Positions 35,463-48,703 of a stretch of 64,000 nucleotides of DNA are shown in pieces. The stretch spans positions 1,266,501 through 1,330,500 of the forward strand of contig JACCIC010000062.1 of NCBI GenBank assembly GCA_018907035.1, given 5' to 3'. Below the pieces are notes generated by a model. That model was not told where the DNA came from and did not search any database. It saw nothing but the letters and a program-made list of their open reading frames with translations. The stretch comes from Sycobia sp. Sy_11 (taxonomy: Eukaryota; Arthropoda; Insecta; Hymenoptera; Epichrysomallidae). Positions within the stretch are counted from its first letter, which is position 1, and each line of letters begins with the position of its first letter. The translations under genes and the position numbers were made by a program.

Positions 35463-36307
35463 TACACAGCGTATCCCAAAAGTTTTAAGACTGGGGGTAC
35501 GAAAGACTCAATAAATTTCAACAAACTTTGTATTAAAAATAGTTTCCATTAGAAGTAATGTGCAAGTTGGCACGATCTTCCAGTCTGTTCACGTCTTTTA
35601 AAAACTCCTCTTTTCGAATACTTTTTAATTTCATTATCACAGCTTCTTCTATCTCGTCGATCGACGCAAAACAGTTCCCTTTCCAGTCCATTTTTAATTT
35701 TGGAAACAGTAATTAGTCAGGGGGACTCAAATTAGGCAAGTCTGATGGATAGCTGAGTGCTGAAACTATTTTTTTGGCCAAAATTAAGTGTTAGTTACCA
35801 CGTTTTATCCTGATTGTATTATCGTGCAAGAGGAACAAAACGCGCCTACACAAACGGTGGATTTTGGTATTCCAATAAGTAATTCAGATGATTTGCAACT
35901 AGAGTAATCATTATCCTTTAACGCAGCCTCGACTTTTTCGATGTTTTTGTCAGTCTTCGTGGCGTATGGAGATGATGCCACCATAAAATAGTAGCACCAG
36001 ATATAAAATATTCCTAAGCCACTTTTAACATTTCGTGGCACTTTTACCAACTTTAAGGTAAAATTTAATTACAACAAGTTGTTTGATATTTTTATTCATT
36101 TTAAACAATGACAGGGGTCACTTTGATACCCCCGAGAGCAAACTGATACTGAACAACTGTATGTAATCCCATGAACTGTGAACTTGAAATTTTTTATAGA
36201 GGTAGAGGAAAGTTGAAGTAACTAACAGCTAAAGGTTCTTGAAAATGGCGCAAGTAGTACGGATTTTATACTCGTAGTCTTACGAGTTTTGGGACACGCG
36301 GTGTGTA
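35463..36307 (-). mobile_element. mariner relic 2 with both terminal repeats, internally deleted
   Basis: Ends: TACACAGCGTATCCCAAAAG at 35,463 and, at 36,307 read backwards, TACACACCGCGTGTCCCAAA. They agree over about 29 bases and include a TA target duplication. The element is about 845 bp, well below the usual 1.3 kb. On the minus strand an N-terminal HTH piece (36,050-35,805) with KNIEKVEAALKDNDYSSC and ELLIGIPKSTV is followed by a C-terminal piece. That piece reads ALSYPSDLPNLSPPDY, then LFPKLKMDWKGNCFASIDEI (about 35,760-35,580) with the third catalytic Asp context. The catalytic core between them is missing. Confidence 0.75.
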
Positions 36308-36881
36308 AATTTAAATTTTTCACATCGTTATTAAGTTATAAGATCTATATATTTTTGCATAAACAAGTTTCTACTATCATAAATATCCCAGTCTCTCTAT
36401 ATTATTTATTTTTTATATTTTTCATTATCTTAATATGCTCTCAATTTTAGTTACTATTTATTACTATTCACTAATATTAATTGATATCACAAATTTAAGA
36501 TTACTTCTGCACTCTCTCTTGGTATAAAAACATACTATACTGTAATAAATAACAAATTTTAATTCTGTAAAATTCTGCAAATAACAACTTTATATAAGAC
36601 TTGATTATAAGGATCTGTTTCCTAAATAATATAACTTAGACAACATTTTAAATTCAGATAAAGCTTCCACTCTAGATTTGAAGCACGTGTTTTACTGGAT
36701 GAGCCTTCATACATACAGAAGAACAAGAAGCTCGTCGAACAAAGAAACAAAGGAATTCCCCGACAGCATATCCGTGAAACAAAGTGCAACGAGGTTACAA
36801 GTGACTATTTTGGCAGAGGGATTCTACTCGCACGCGTCCAGATAGATAGTCGAATATAAACTGCTATGACTTATCTCCCAC

Positions 36882-36952
36882 CTGTAGGTTTCGTCAAATC
36901 CGTTCTCAAGCGTTATTGCGAACTTCTCTTCGTCCAGTCGCAGTTCGCTTAG
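36882..36952 (-). CDS. Host gene exon A (71 nt), unknown protein
   Basis: On the minus strand the acceptor TTAATTTCCTGCAG is followed by 71 nt and donor CTACAG/GTGGGAG. Only phase 0 is open; the other two hit TAA or TGA. It reads LRLDEEKFAITLENGFDE in its centre (23 codons in all) and leaves AG, which with the first base of exon B gives Arg and keeps the frame. Local composition is GC-richer than the flanks, as expected for coding DNA. The opposite strand also has an acceptor-like CTCCCACCTGTAG but no matching donor. Protein family unknown. Confidence 0.6.
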
Positions 36953-39900
36953 CTGCAGGAAATTAAGATTTCAACAATATTTATACAGGTCCCAGCGATG
37001 TCGAATTTGTTTTTGAAGTATCTCTTATTTGAAACGTTTTTAATTGCTATGATATTAATATATTTAAAATTCATTATATTTTATTATTTCAATAAATTCT
37101 TTTTTTTCTTCTTACGTTTATATCAATTTATCTATTTCAGGGAAAAGAAAACATTCCAGGAAGTCATAGGGTAGGTATGTAATAAAAAAATTAATGTTTT
37201 TTTACAGAAGTTTAATCTTTCTAACAGACGATTTTAGTATGATAAAAATGTAAACTAGCTAAGACCACTTTTATATATGTGCCTATATTGATTATTCTTT
37301 AATCCTAAATATTATGATTCTTAAAAAAATTAACCTAAATTTTCATTATCTAAATTTTTAATATGTAAAATATATAATATGACAGAGGGTTGTCCTCTAT
37401 ATGAAGAACACCTCCTCTCGTCTTTTGTCCCCCGTATATAATTAAATCTATAAAAAAGAGGTCTGCTTTCTTTATTTAAAAGGCACAATTTCCAGAAACC
37501 CACTATAGGAGGGCATGGATAATTTTTTTATGACTATAGGTAAGTTATGGAGAATGGTAGCACCTTGGCTAGATACAGGTAGATTTGGAGAGTCAGAGAA
37601 GATTTTCCCAAACATTGAGCAGGTACTTAAACAACAAGTTTTAACAAGCATGGGGGATTGATAAGTAATCTTTTAAATGACTTCTTCCCCCTTTTCTATG
37701 AGGAGGGAGGGATAAATTATGCTGAGAAAACTTCATGAAATGAAATTATATGGAATACATATTTTTATTTATTTCTTGTCATATCCATTATTTTTCCGAG
37801 CTGATGTAACTATAAACTGAATATTAACTATATTTGTATTAATTTAAGCAATAACTGTGGAGAATTCATAACCAAAATAGTAATATAAACTGTATCCTGT
37901 AAGAGTGTAAATTATATAAAATTGACTTAATATACATATGTTATATGCCTAAGTATATATCTACTAAACTTATTATAAAAAATAATTATATATTAGAAGG
38001 CGAACATAGTTTCCGAACGTTTTTAACGGAAAAAGAACGTTTATGATGGAAAATGGATACACGTCAGCTTAATCAAAATCTTTTCCGTCATTTTCTACTA
38101 CTTTTTCCCAACTTTCTGATAATATGACGTTACCATGGCGAAAGAACGATGGCAGTTTGATTCTGCAAATTTTTTTTTCGTAAGAGTGCATTTGGAAAAA
38201 TCTATTCTAGTTTACTCCTTTTTTACTATAACGTATGGATTTCTTTCGGCAAGCAATGTAAATATAATAATTATACTCGTTGAAAACGTCCACCGCGTCT
38301 ACAAAGGCACTACTGCATCAAAACAAAAATGTCAGCCGTGGGCACTTCGATAGTACAAAGTATATATGATGTAAACTAATTTTTTAATTAAAAAATAAGT
38401 TTCGATATTATAATATTTATTTAAATGTCAAACTATATATTATAATCCCATAGTATGTTTAAAAACAGAAAAAATTCGGTATAATGGATTTCTTTATATT
38501 TTAATCAAACACATAATACAATAGAAAAAAATTAGTTAAAAATAATTTTTTAAATAGATTTATCTCTCTAAATATTTATAACAAATGTATTTTATTTAGA
38601 ATCAGTATTCTCAATTCCACCATAAATGTTTTCTTATCGCATTTAATTTGTATTAATTATTTAGTTGATTAGTATTTTCTTTTGCCATTTCAATATAATT
38701 ATAATATACAGATTAAAACTTTTCATCGATTTTAGCAAGCATCGTAAGTCTAGGAATAGGTTACCTGCCGTCCTACTGACGAACCCAGCAGGTAACTGAG
38801 GGCGAAACGTACACATAGTATTTACTTCTGCTAATAATTTTAACTTATTCTTCAAAATTAAAAAAATTATATCTTGCACATATCTTAGAAAGAAAATCTC
38901 ACATCTGACTTAATCATCGGTGAGGTAAATTTTGTCGATGTTTTACATCGCATAACTTGTGGAATTACCTAAGAGTTTAATATATTATATATTCTTAGGA
39001 ATATACCTTAATTTTTAATAGGTTGGAAAGTAGTTACTACGTCGTAAAAATAGAATCAATCATTGTGACTAGAAACAAGATATATCTTAGAATGCAAAAT
39101 ATGAACGTTATCAATAAAATTAAGAAAAAAGTAGAAACTCGGTTTAAAGACCAGTTAAAAGCTAGGTAGAAACTAGGTTATTTTGAACCTTGTTTCTGGT
39201 AAGTAAATGGACAATTTATTTGACAATTAATATTTATATAATATTATAACATTATGTTGTTGATTTAATAAAAGAAAAATCATAAGATACGGAAACTAAA
39301 AATTTAAAAAATTATAAAATAACAATAACGTCTGCTTTTTGTTTGATTTTGTCATCTTAAAAATCATACGTATTAAATTAGTTTTGGAAATATTTTCCTT
39401 TTATTATTTAATATCTAAAATTTCGCATGAAGCAATTAATTAAAAAATTCTATTCTTTGATGTCTTATACCGGCTTCAATTATTGGTTGTTAATTAGAAA
39501 TTCTATCCTATTTATTTATAAAATAAATAATATCATTTGAAATTTTTGAAATTTTATAAAATAAAATTAATTGTTTAAATTAAAAAGCATGCTGAGTTAA
39601 TAACTATAATTCGTAACTTGAATTTATGGAGAGTGTTCATACGACATGTCTGATGATTTGCCATACCCGCAAGTGGTAAAACATTAACTTGGCTAGTATA
39701 TAAGCCCGATTATGACTTCACATAAGTATAACATATATTGTATACGAATGTGTAAGCTATTGTCAATGCGTTGTATATGTATGTAGATGCATAAGGTATA
39801 TAGAACCAACGTACTTATAAGTTAGTTCAAAATTGTCGAAATGAACTTGATAAACATTTATAAGTAATTAATTAAAATAATGATTAAAGTCAATGAATTT

Positions 39901-41540
39901 ATATAAGAAAGCATAATAACGCTATGAATTTTTTAGCTAGGTTAGATGTTATACCTCGCCTAACCTTGTTTTAAGATAAATTTTAGTCAACCAAAAATAC
40001 ATTGATACGAAACTAACTATTATAGGCCTTAAATACCGAAAAAATAGCTTGAAAAAATTTAACTATAAATCGGCCGGAATGACCGTAAAAAACGTTACAT
40101 TTTTTTCCTATTTACTGCCGAATAAAGATACCCTGTTATTAGGTATCTTCATTTGAAAATTCCTTGTTTGTACCTTAAAAATAGAATGAATTTCTACCAG
40201 GGCTATGGCTTAAATATTAAAAAATAATTTAAATAATAATCATTTAAGAAATTTATAGTATTAATGGATTGAATAATATGAATTTATTTAAATATCATTC
40301 TATTTTTATTAGTTTTATGATTATTTTTGAAATTATTGTTTAATAATAAATTGTACATAATAATTTAAGCCATAGTGAATTATTGAGTATTTCTATTCAG
40401 TCATTTTTTGTATTCAAATCTTATATAATATGCCTAACGTTCATTGAAACATTGTTTAAAGTAAATATGTAGAAATATTGGAAAATTTTATTCGTTGATT
40501 ATTTAAATTTCCTAAAAAATTTTTAAAAATTCAGATCATTTAAAATAATTTTAATTTCAAATAGGTACGGATCAGTCAGAAACAAACATGACTGTTATGC
40601 TCTTCAGCTAAGAAAGAGATATTTCAAGTGGCAAGAAGCCTCTCCTTGTTAGTATTAATAGTTTTATAAAAAGTGTAAGTTCTTTACAGCAATATACCTT
40701 TGTCAAATTTCACGATGATCTTTTTACTGTCTTAATTCTGCTATAGTACTTCTTATGCTCTACTTTGATTAATTTCGATAATTTTAATTTTCTTTTTAAA
40801 GAAATTTTTAAGAACTTCAAAATTTTACTGATCTAAGCAATGCTTTCACGTATTTTTTGGAGCGCTCATGGTTGCTATTTTTATAGTTCTCCTCTCCCAT
40901 TAATATCGTATATTATATTGAATTTGCCAATAAATCACTGAATTTATGGTAAATTCAATATTCCTTTGCTAACTATAAAATTTATAGAAGTAAATGGTAA
41001 TGGTAATACTAATCGTATCAAGTAAATATGTATTTGTTTAATTATTATGAATATTATGAATATAGAAGAATTTCTTAAAAATTATATAGTAAAAGAGTTT
41101 AATTCACACCGAAACTTTTCGCTTGACGCAGTGTCCCGAAACGCTGCTCAAGGTTTTTCATTGCGAAGCTCGGTAACATATTGTCATTTCTACATCACGA
41201 ATCATTATTAATGTATATTTTTCTTTAACAGTGCATATAAAAGAGAGGACAAAATGGTTAATATATCCTCCAAATACAAGTAAAAAATATGCATTCACTT
41301 ATGTTAAAATTCTGATGGATTTTTAATTTTCCTCCGCTTAGTGGTGACTATATAACTCAAAACTTGGTGAAAATTTAACGCAATATCCAAAATAATACCC
41401 GGAAGAACTGAGTTGATTCAACATGTTTTTTATGGTCAAAAACTTAATGATTTAAACACATAAAAAGTAAGTGCAGTTCTATAATAATTTCTTGATATAC
41501 TTCACCAAATATGTAAATGTATGAGATGCTTCGTACTTAC
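36953..41540 (-). other. Inferred intron upstream of exon A
   Basis: It contains the second copy of the 560-bp repeat and otherwise AT-rich sequence. A 31-nt splice-bounded segment at 38.77 kb was considered and rejected. The plus ORF 38,135-38,353 has no support. Confidence 0.45.
39641..40202 (-). repeat. 560-bp dispersed repeat, copy 2 (inverted)
   Basis: Reverse complement of 24,465-25,024, ending CTACCAGGG at 40,202. The hairpin TACCCTGTTATTAGGTATC is retained. Divergence is small and scattered, including a few length changes. Orientation is opposite to copy 1, with about 14.6 kb between them. Confidence 0.8.
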
Positions 41541-41726
41541 TGAAACAACCGTCATAGTTTCAATCGCAGATACTAAGCGCACAGTTGTAAGGCAGCCTTT
41601 TATAACAGAAAGACGCTGGCTTTTAGCTCTTATCGGTCGAAACGAGAATCCGACTCCGAAATATGAAGAGAAACGGAGCATTTTAAAGTCTCCCCGAATC
41701 TTCCAGGCAGATTTATGGCCATGCAG
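41541..41726 (-). CDS. Candidate 5' exon of the host gene (186 nt)
   Basis: On the minus strand a strong acceptor (ACGTTTCTTTTTTATGCAG) and a near-perfect donor (TTTCA/GTAAGTAC) bound a segment open only in phase 0 for 62 codons. It ends in phase 0, which is what exon A at 36.9 kb needs. ATG codons within it (MLRFSSYF and, nearer the end, MTVVS) could be starts. The translation is basic and Ser/Arg-rich and looks less protein-like than exons A-C, so part or all may be 5' UTR. A CpG-rich island lies just upstream at 41.73-42.25 kb, consistent with a promoter-proximal exon. Confidence 0.4.
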
Positions 41727-41739
41727 CTGCATAAAAAAG

Positions 41740-42250
41740 AAACGTAAAGAAACAGGCGCCCGAAGACGTTCCGGGCAGGGTAAAGAAATTCAAACTAAAA
41801 TAGGCGCGCGCCAGGAGCAACTAACCCCCCCTCCGCCGAGATAATCGAGTCGTCGTTAAATCCTTGAGATCCGCCAACTGTTTTTCTTCTTCACGCTTAT
41901 GTAGAGAACTAGCGCGCGTGCCACACGTGTGGCGAGCGCCCGGATTCGCTATGCGTTGGTATGGGAGACGCGAAGTTCGAGCCACCCACATATATTCTAC
42001 TCCGGATTACGTGGTAAAGCCCAAAACATCCGACGAGACGCCGGTTGGCGTGTGTACGCAGTGGGTGTTGGGAGCGGATGCGTCGCGCGCAGGCGAGCGT
42101 CACCGGCGAGACGCTGCAATTTGTAATGCGAGGCAACGTCCGAGCGCGTGCGCGGTTCGACGAATGTTTGCACTACGATACTGATCCGCGGTCCGATTGA
42201 AAAATCGCAAACACCCAGCCGCGAGTCTCGGCATAATTGATTATCGTTAA
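41740..42250 (-). promoter_or_regulatory. CpG-rich island, possible promoter of the minus-strand gene
   Basis: One of the densest CpG blocks in the window, with repeated GCGCGC and CGCGTGC. It lies immediately 5' (higher coordinates) of the candidate first exon. ORFs on both strands here are unsupported. No clear TATA box was identified at an appropriate distance. Promoter identity is inference from position and composition. Confidence 0.3.
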
Positions 42251-44060
42251 TATATAAGAGTATTAATAGCTCCTCGTATTGGTAGCGTCCATGCCGAGTT
42301 CGATGCTCATTAGAATAGATTAATAAATTTTTTGTTGCTTCACATTCGTAGCCGTTTCATCTTTTCCAAAATTTATATATACTATAATTATATATAAATT
42401 TTAAATAGCGTGAAATTCACCTGAAGATTGCTGTTTTACTTTTATCCATTTTTTTAAAACCCAACTTTCTGTATCAATCTCAAAATTGCACCAACCGTTC
42501 ATTTGTATGTTGCTTAACGAGTCTGATGAATCAAAATTTTGTTATTAGGAAAAATAAACTGCAAATGTATAATTCTTAATGCTATTTATAATATTTTATC
42601 TAGTGGCATACAGCAATAAAATGTTACATTAGCAATTAGTTGCATTCTTTAATTATCGATTTTTTAAAATATAATGAAATATTACATTTAAATCTCTACA
42701 TATTGAAAGAATAGTTTTCAAACGTAATAAAAATATAATATAATATCTCAATATGAGGTACATTGTTGCAAGATTGATGAACAATCTAGTTAATAATTTT
42801 TTTATTAAACTAAGTAATCAAGTTAAGTAATTATGGCTATTGACTACCGGTATTTAGGTTTATTAATATGCTAAAAGTGTGTTTGGGTTAATAGTATTAG
42901 TTAGAAAACTTATATATTGCATGTTGAGTATGCGACTTCTCGTAATCACGCATGTCATTACTAGCTTTTATAAGGAATGTGCGCGAAATTGAAGGACATT
43001 CTTAGAAATGCCATAATATTATTGGCTAATATTCAACACGCGGCCAATCAAAGTGATTAATTTTACATTAAATTTAGATATTGGAATAATTGACACGATT
43101 GAGAAATTTTGCTTACTGCAGAAAATGAACAACACTGATTTTATACTTGGATGTTGAGACAAACATCAAAAATTCGCTAAAACAGTTCTGCGAAAGAAGA
43201 AAGAAAAGAAGGATAAGCAGCTTGCGATAATGTTGCAAATGGTTTCTCGTAACGATAATTCGGTCTCTCCCTTTCTCTCCCTCACACACATGCGCGCACA
43301 TATTTTCATCATTCTCGTTTTTCTCATTCCTTTTATTCTTTCTCAACAGGGATGTTTCAAAGATAAATGTACAGACAGATTGCAGAACTGAAGAAATGGA
43401 CGAGACTCTAATATGTCACGTGCATAATTATGTGGTTTTTTGCGTAATCCTGTGTGCTTTTTGACCTTAGTTTCTTTATGGTGCATATTATATATAAAAA
43501 CGAATCGTTGACTGCGCCATCTGTTCGACAAAGTATTGTTTAGATATATTTTGCTTTTAACTTTTCACGCAGGTCAAATAGTATATACGTATCGCTCATT
43601 GATGGTTTTGATTTTAACATAAGTGAAATTTTTTTCACAACTGATTATTCTAACAATAAAGAAGAGGTGCAATATTTTAAATAAATATGTCTCCATTTTT
43701 ATAATTATTAGAACGGGGAATACCTTATTTTTCGTCTTATAAAAAAGTTTCGTAAAAAACATAAGAAATATACAATTATCCATACAATAATAACTACTTT
43801 TATAACTTTTAAAACTGTTTATATTCACTTATAACCTTTTATTATTAAACGTGCATACCGATTTGTACAACAAAAACATTTGTACAGGTGTATTTCGGGT
43901 GTATTAGTTTTACTTAATCTTTTTCTTAATTTTAAGATTATAGCGCTCAATTTAACAATCCATTACATATTATTCTTGCCGAAACTTTTAGTCTTCAGGT
44001 ATGGACACTGTAGAGCATTACACGACATTCAAGGGATTTTCCCTTTCGCTCTTGATATAC
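42251..44060. other. AT-rich stretch, no gene seen
   Basis: Short ORFs only (up to 84 aa), all in AT-rich sequence with no recognised motifs. Confidence 0.4.
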
Positions 44061-44700
44061 CGTAAGAGCGAGACAGGAAGAGAGAGGAAGAGAGAGGAAG
44101 AGAGAGGAAGAGAAGGAGCATTACATTCAGGTAAAATCTAACGGGGGTTCATCTACCGCTCGGATATTATAAGCACGCGAAGAAAAAAGAACGATCCTAC
44201 CAGGTAAAGGCCGGGAGTAAAAGAAATATGAAAGAAAGAAATGGGAAGGGGAGTGGGAGAGAGGCAGGGAGAGCGTCGGTGAGAGCCGCGGCGGAGGGAG
44301 AAGAGGGGCGCGTGCGCGCGCACGTGAAAAAGACCTAGACACAGTTGCTCATCGAGCATATAATGTAAATTTTATAATATTTCGTAATGACGAATTATAG
44401 TTGACCGGCGCAAGCGCAGCGTACACACAGACACGCGCGCGCGCGCGCGCGCGCTCGGCACACAATTACGTAATTCATGCTGCAAAAAATCTTTGCGTTA
44501 TATGCTCTGATGTAACGGCGTCGTCGTTTACTTCTACCTGTGTTACCTTCCCTCTCCCCTTTTGTCGGCACCCCTGGTATATTCTTACAGGTTTTGTTAT
44601 TATTGCGAAATTTGCAGACCCATTTCACAGATGTTTCCTCATCGTGCACGGATGGTACCGATTTACACGATTGGAGGACGATCACCTCCATTAACGTATC
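44061..44700. other. Purine-rich tract, CpG island and (CG)n run
   Basis: A GAGAGGAA-type tandem repeat at about 44,065-44,115 is followed by purine-rich and CpG-rich DNA. A short CG run (about 44,434-44,454) is capable of Z-DNA-type structure. Minus ORF 44,691-44,395 (98 aa, MEVIVLQSCKSVPSV...) reads plausibly at its start but ends in the repeat, has no acceptor, and its donors do not fit the phase of the 41.7 or 36.9 kb exons. Confidence 0.4.
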
Positions 44701-46009
<1,309 letters not shown>

Positions 46010-46819
46010 TAGTAAATACTAAATAATAATTACGATTTTCATTATTTAATTAAGTTGCATTTCCGTTGAAACTATTTGTTTATTATTTTTTTTTAGTTTT
46101 AGATATATTTTGTATAAACATGCTGTTATTTATAGGGATGCATATAAAATGTACTTGGCCATTTACTTTAATGGTTCATTGTTTTAAGACGTTATTGCGT
46201 TAAAAAATTTTTTTGTTGATCTATTTCAAGATTTTAGAAAAATTTATAGTTTTGCTATAAAAATATTTACAATATAATTTATATATTATTATTATAATTA
46301 CATATATTATTATATTTGCATTTTTTCTTAATATATTACTGACTTTAGAAAAATATTTTAATTAAAGTTTTTCTAATATACATATAAGATTTATAAGTTG
46401 TACATTTCTTAATATGTTAAATCATAGATTATTATGTTTCCCATTATCACAATCAATAGGACATCTGACTATATCAGTGAACTGATTTTTGATTTAATTA
46501 TAGGATATTTTTAGTGTTGATATATTTTGAACTTTCTGAAACTTATATTTTACGGTTAATTTTGACATATCATGAAAATTCACAGTCATCATAGGGGAAC
46601 ATTTTAAAATAAAGAATATTGGCTAAAATAAATAAATGATATGTTTATAATACGCTGATAAAATTCAAAAGTTTTATATCATTTCATTTGAATGTACAAA
46701 ATAATAAAAATTCTTTGAAGTAAAAGAACGCAAAAAAGACAGAAAAACCGTTCGACCTATACCTCGATCAATTAGACACTATAATTAATTTTGTTCTGGA
46801 GAACAGATTATTATATTCC

Positions 46820-47440
46820 GCTATGCTCGAACCCTAATTTGATATACGTGGACGATGTCCTCGGGACCGTGACGGGCAGGCCAGAAATTCGCTGCGACCG
46901 TTAGAAATGCAAATTTCGTCGACGCCAAACTCCTGTACGAACTGGCCTCATATAATACGAGTAACGCTACTTCCTAAGTCCAAGAAATGTTCCCCCCTCG
47001 GAGATTCAAAATCAAAAAGCGTGGCGGGTCTTGACTCATCTGCACAGTGAGCAATATATAATTATATACAGTAATGCCGTACACGCAGCGTCGTTAAGCA
47101 AACAAAAATTTTTTCTTCGCCCCTCCTTCCACCTCGCATCTCTAGCTGAACAATGTAAGTACGTATACTATAAAATAGAGCCAAGAATAATTCGGTCGAA
47201 ACTGACATATTGTGTGTGTGCGCGCGCGTGTGTGTCTGCGTGTGTGAACGATCGCCTACGCGGATCTAACGGTAAGCGGCGAACGTCTAACGTGTGCGTG
47301 TGCGCGCGCCCGAAGAGATAAATGGGCGAATATAAGGAACAAGGAGAGTCGTTGCATGAAAATTGATACGGGAGTTTATACATCATATGTTGGAGACGAG
47401 AAGGACGACAACGCGAGAATAACGCAGCGTAAGCGCTAAC
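46820..47440. other. CpG-rich block with (GT)n, no supported gene
   Basis: CpG-rich DNA at about 46,850-46,990 and 47,200-47,440 with GTGTGTGCGCGCGCGTGTGT. Several frames are open on both strands in the first part, but no consistent splice-bounded frame was found. Confidence 0.4.
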
Positions 47441-48299
47441 CTACTAACGGAGAATCTATATACATATACTTATATGCATATATATATATATATAAACACT
47501 CATTTGTATGTGCCCAAATCTATTATATACTTATGTATATGTCCGCGTTCGATAAGGACGCCCCCGGTTCACTACCTGGTAGAGTATACACCATGTTTCC
47601 GAAAAGACTCGTCAATCAATAACTAAATAGGTTAAATCAACGCATAATCAGCTAATCATAGTGCACACAAATCAATATCGATAAATTGGGCGTGAATTTT
47701 TACGCAGCTTCAATAATAATTGGTGTTACAATAAGTTCCGGAACAATTTAATTTATATTACAGCTAATAAACGCGTCCAAGCTTCGTGATGACATTCCAT
47801 CGCATTCCACCCTACACGATGATCTTATTCGGATGCATAACATTCATTGAAAGCGAAAATTATTTTTTACTTATATCAGTTAAAAATGTTTATCTGATGC
47901 ACGGCAGGTGGAGCAGCGTTTAAAAAAATATGCTCAATCTGTCAACATATTCAACTGAATGCGTGTGAACCACATGATCACGTGAGATCGAATAACCCAC
48001 AGCTTGGTCGCAGTTATTGTGACTATAATATAAATGCGGAAATTATTCTAATATAATAGAAATTTTTAAGAAAAATAAATTTCCAAATACTTAATGTATA
48101 CTATAATATATATAAATACTATTTACAAAAATTATTTTTTTAATAAATTCCATACAATTATTTTTTAATATTTCTTTTATAAATTTTATTCATTCATAAA
48201 ATTCATAAAATTTTCTTTCTGTTCAACCCTTGAAATCAAGCAATTCATTATTTATTTACTTATTTCGAATTAGGCATATATTACTTTTAAATAATATAT

Positions 48300-48480
48300 T
48301 AAAATAATAAATGACAGTCAGGTTATCCTTGTTTATTATCACCACCGAAGAGTCTGAAATAGAAATTACTACTAACAATAAAATTAAAATAGATTGCAAA
48401 TACTAAAACTGTAAGACCGCTCAAAATATTTATTAATTTAATTCAGAACAGCCGACATAAGTACAATTTTTAATATATTA
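48300..48480. repeat. Penelope-type blocks E, two orientations
   Basis: 48,305-48,375 is a minus-orientation tail end: ATGACAGTCAGGTTATCCTT, ATTATCACCACCGAAGAGTC. At 48,410-48,475 a plus-orientation phrase follows (CTGTAAGACCGCTCAAAATA, TTAATTCAGAACAGCCGACA) matching block B at 27.98 kb. Confidence 0.55.
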
Positions 48481-48703
48481 CTTTAATCGAACAGATTTCC
48501 AGAACTCTAACTAATAATTAGAATTGAACCGTCACAGAAAGTTATAAAAGTTTTTTAAAGATATTATAATATAATATTAACTATACGAATATAATTTAAT
48601 AGTTTATTTATAATTGAATCAATATAAAATCACATGTATATTGTAACAGTTATTTGATTCAATGTTTAAATTATTGATTTTGCTGCAAATTTCTATTGTT
48701 ACA

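Larger units (their letters stand above)
22705..36881 (-). other. Inferred intron A-B (about 14 kb)
   Basis: It holds one 560-bp repeat copy, a CpG-rich block at about 26,640-27,060, TA runs, Penelope-type tails at 27.9, 29.3-29.6 and 31.85-32.05 kb, a foldback at 32.5 kb, a small inverted-repeat element at 28.8 kb, CpG-rich blocks at about 34.0-34.3 and 34.6-35.3 kb, and a mariner relic at 35.5-36.3 kb. The ORF at 30,383-30,775 (+, 130 aa, with a CMCRVC cluster) has no recognised homologue or splice support. I call no gene there. Confidence 0.5.

Noticed and set aside
38762..38792. 31-nt minus-strand segment bounded by CGCCCTCAG and GTAACC, open as LPAGFVSRTA
   Set aside because: The same phrases (ACTGACGA, GCGAAACGTAC-like) recur in a diverged form at 56,255-56,325, so this looks like a repeat tail, not a micro-exon.
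44395..44691. 98-aa ORF starting MEVIVLQSCKSVPSV as a first coding exon
   Set aside because: No acceptor or promoter motif is placed correctly, its possible donors leave a phase incompatible with the downstream exons, and it ends in a CG/CA repeat.
46845..46856. YVDD motif on the plus strand (NLIYVDDVLGTV), like an RT active site
   Set aside because: No other RT block lies around it. It is in a CpG-rich island where several frames on both strands are open by chance.
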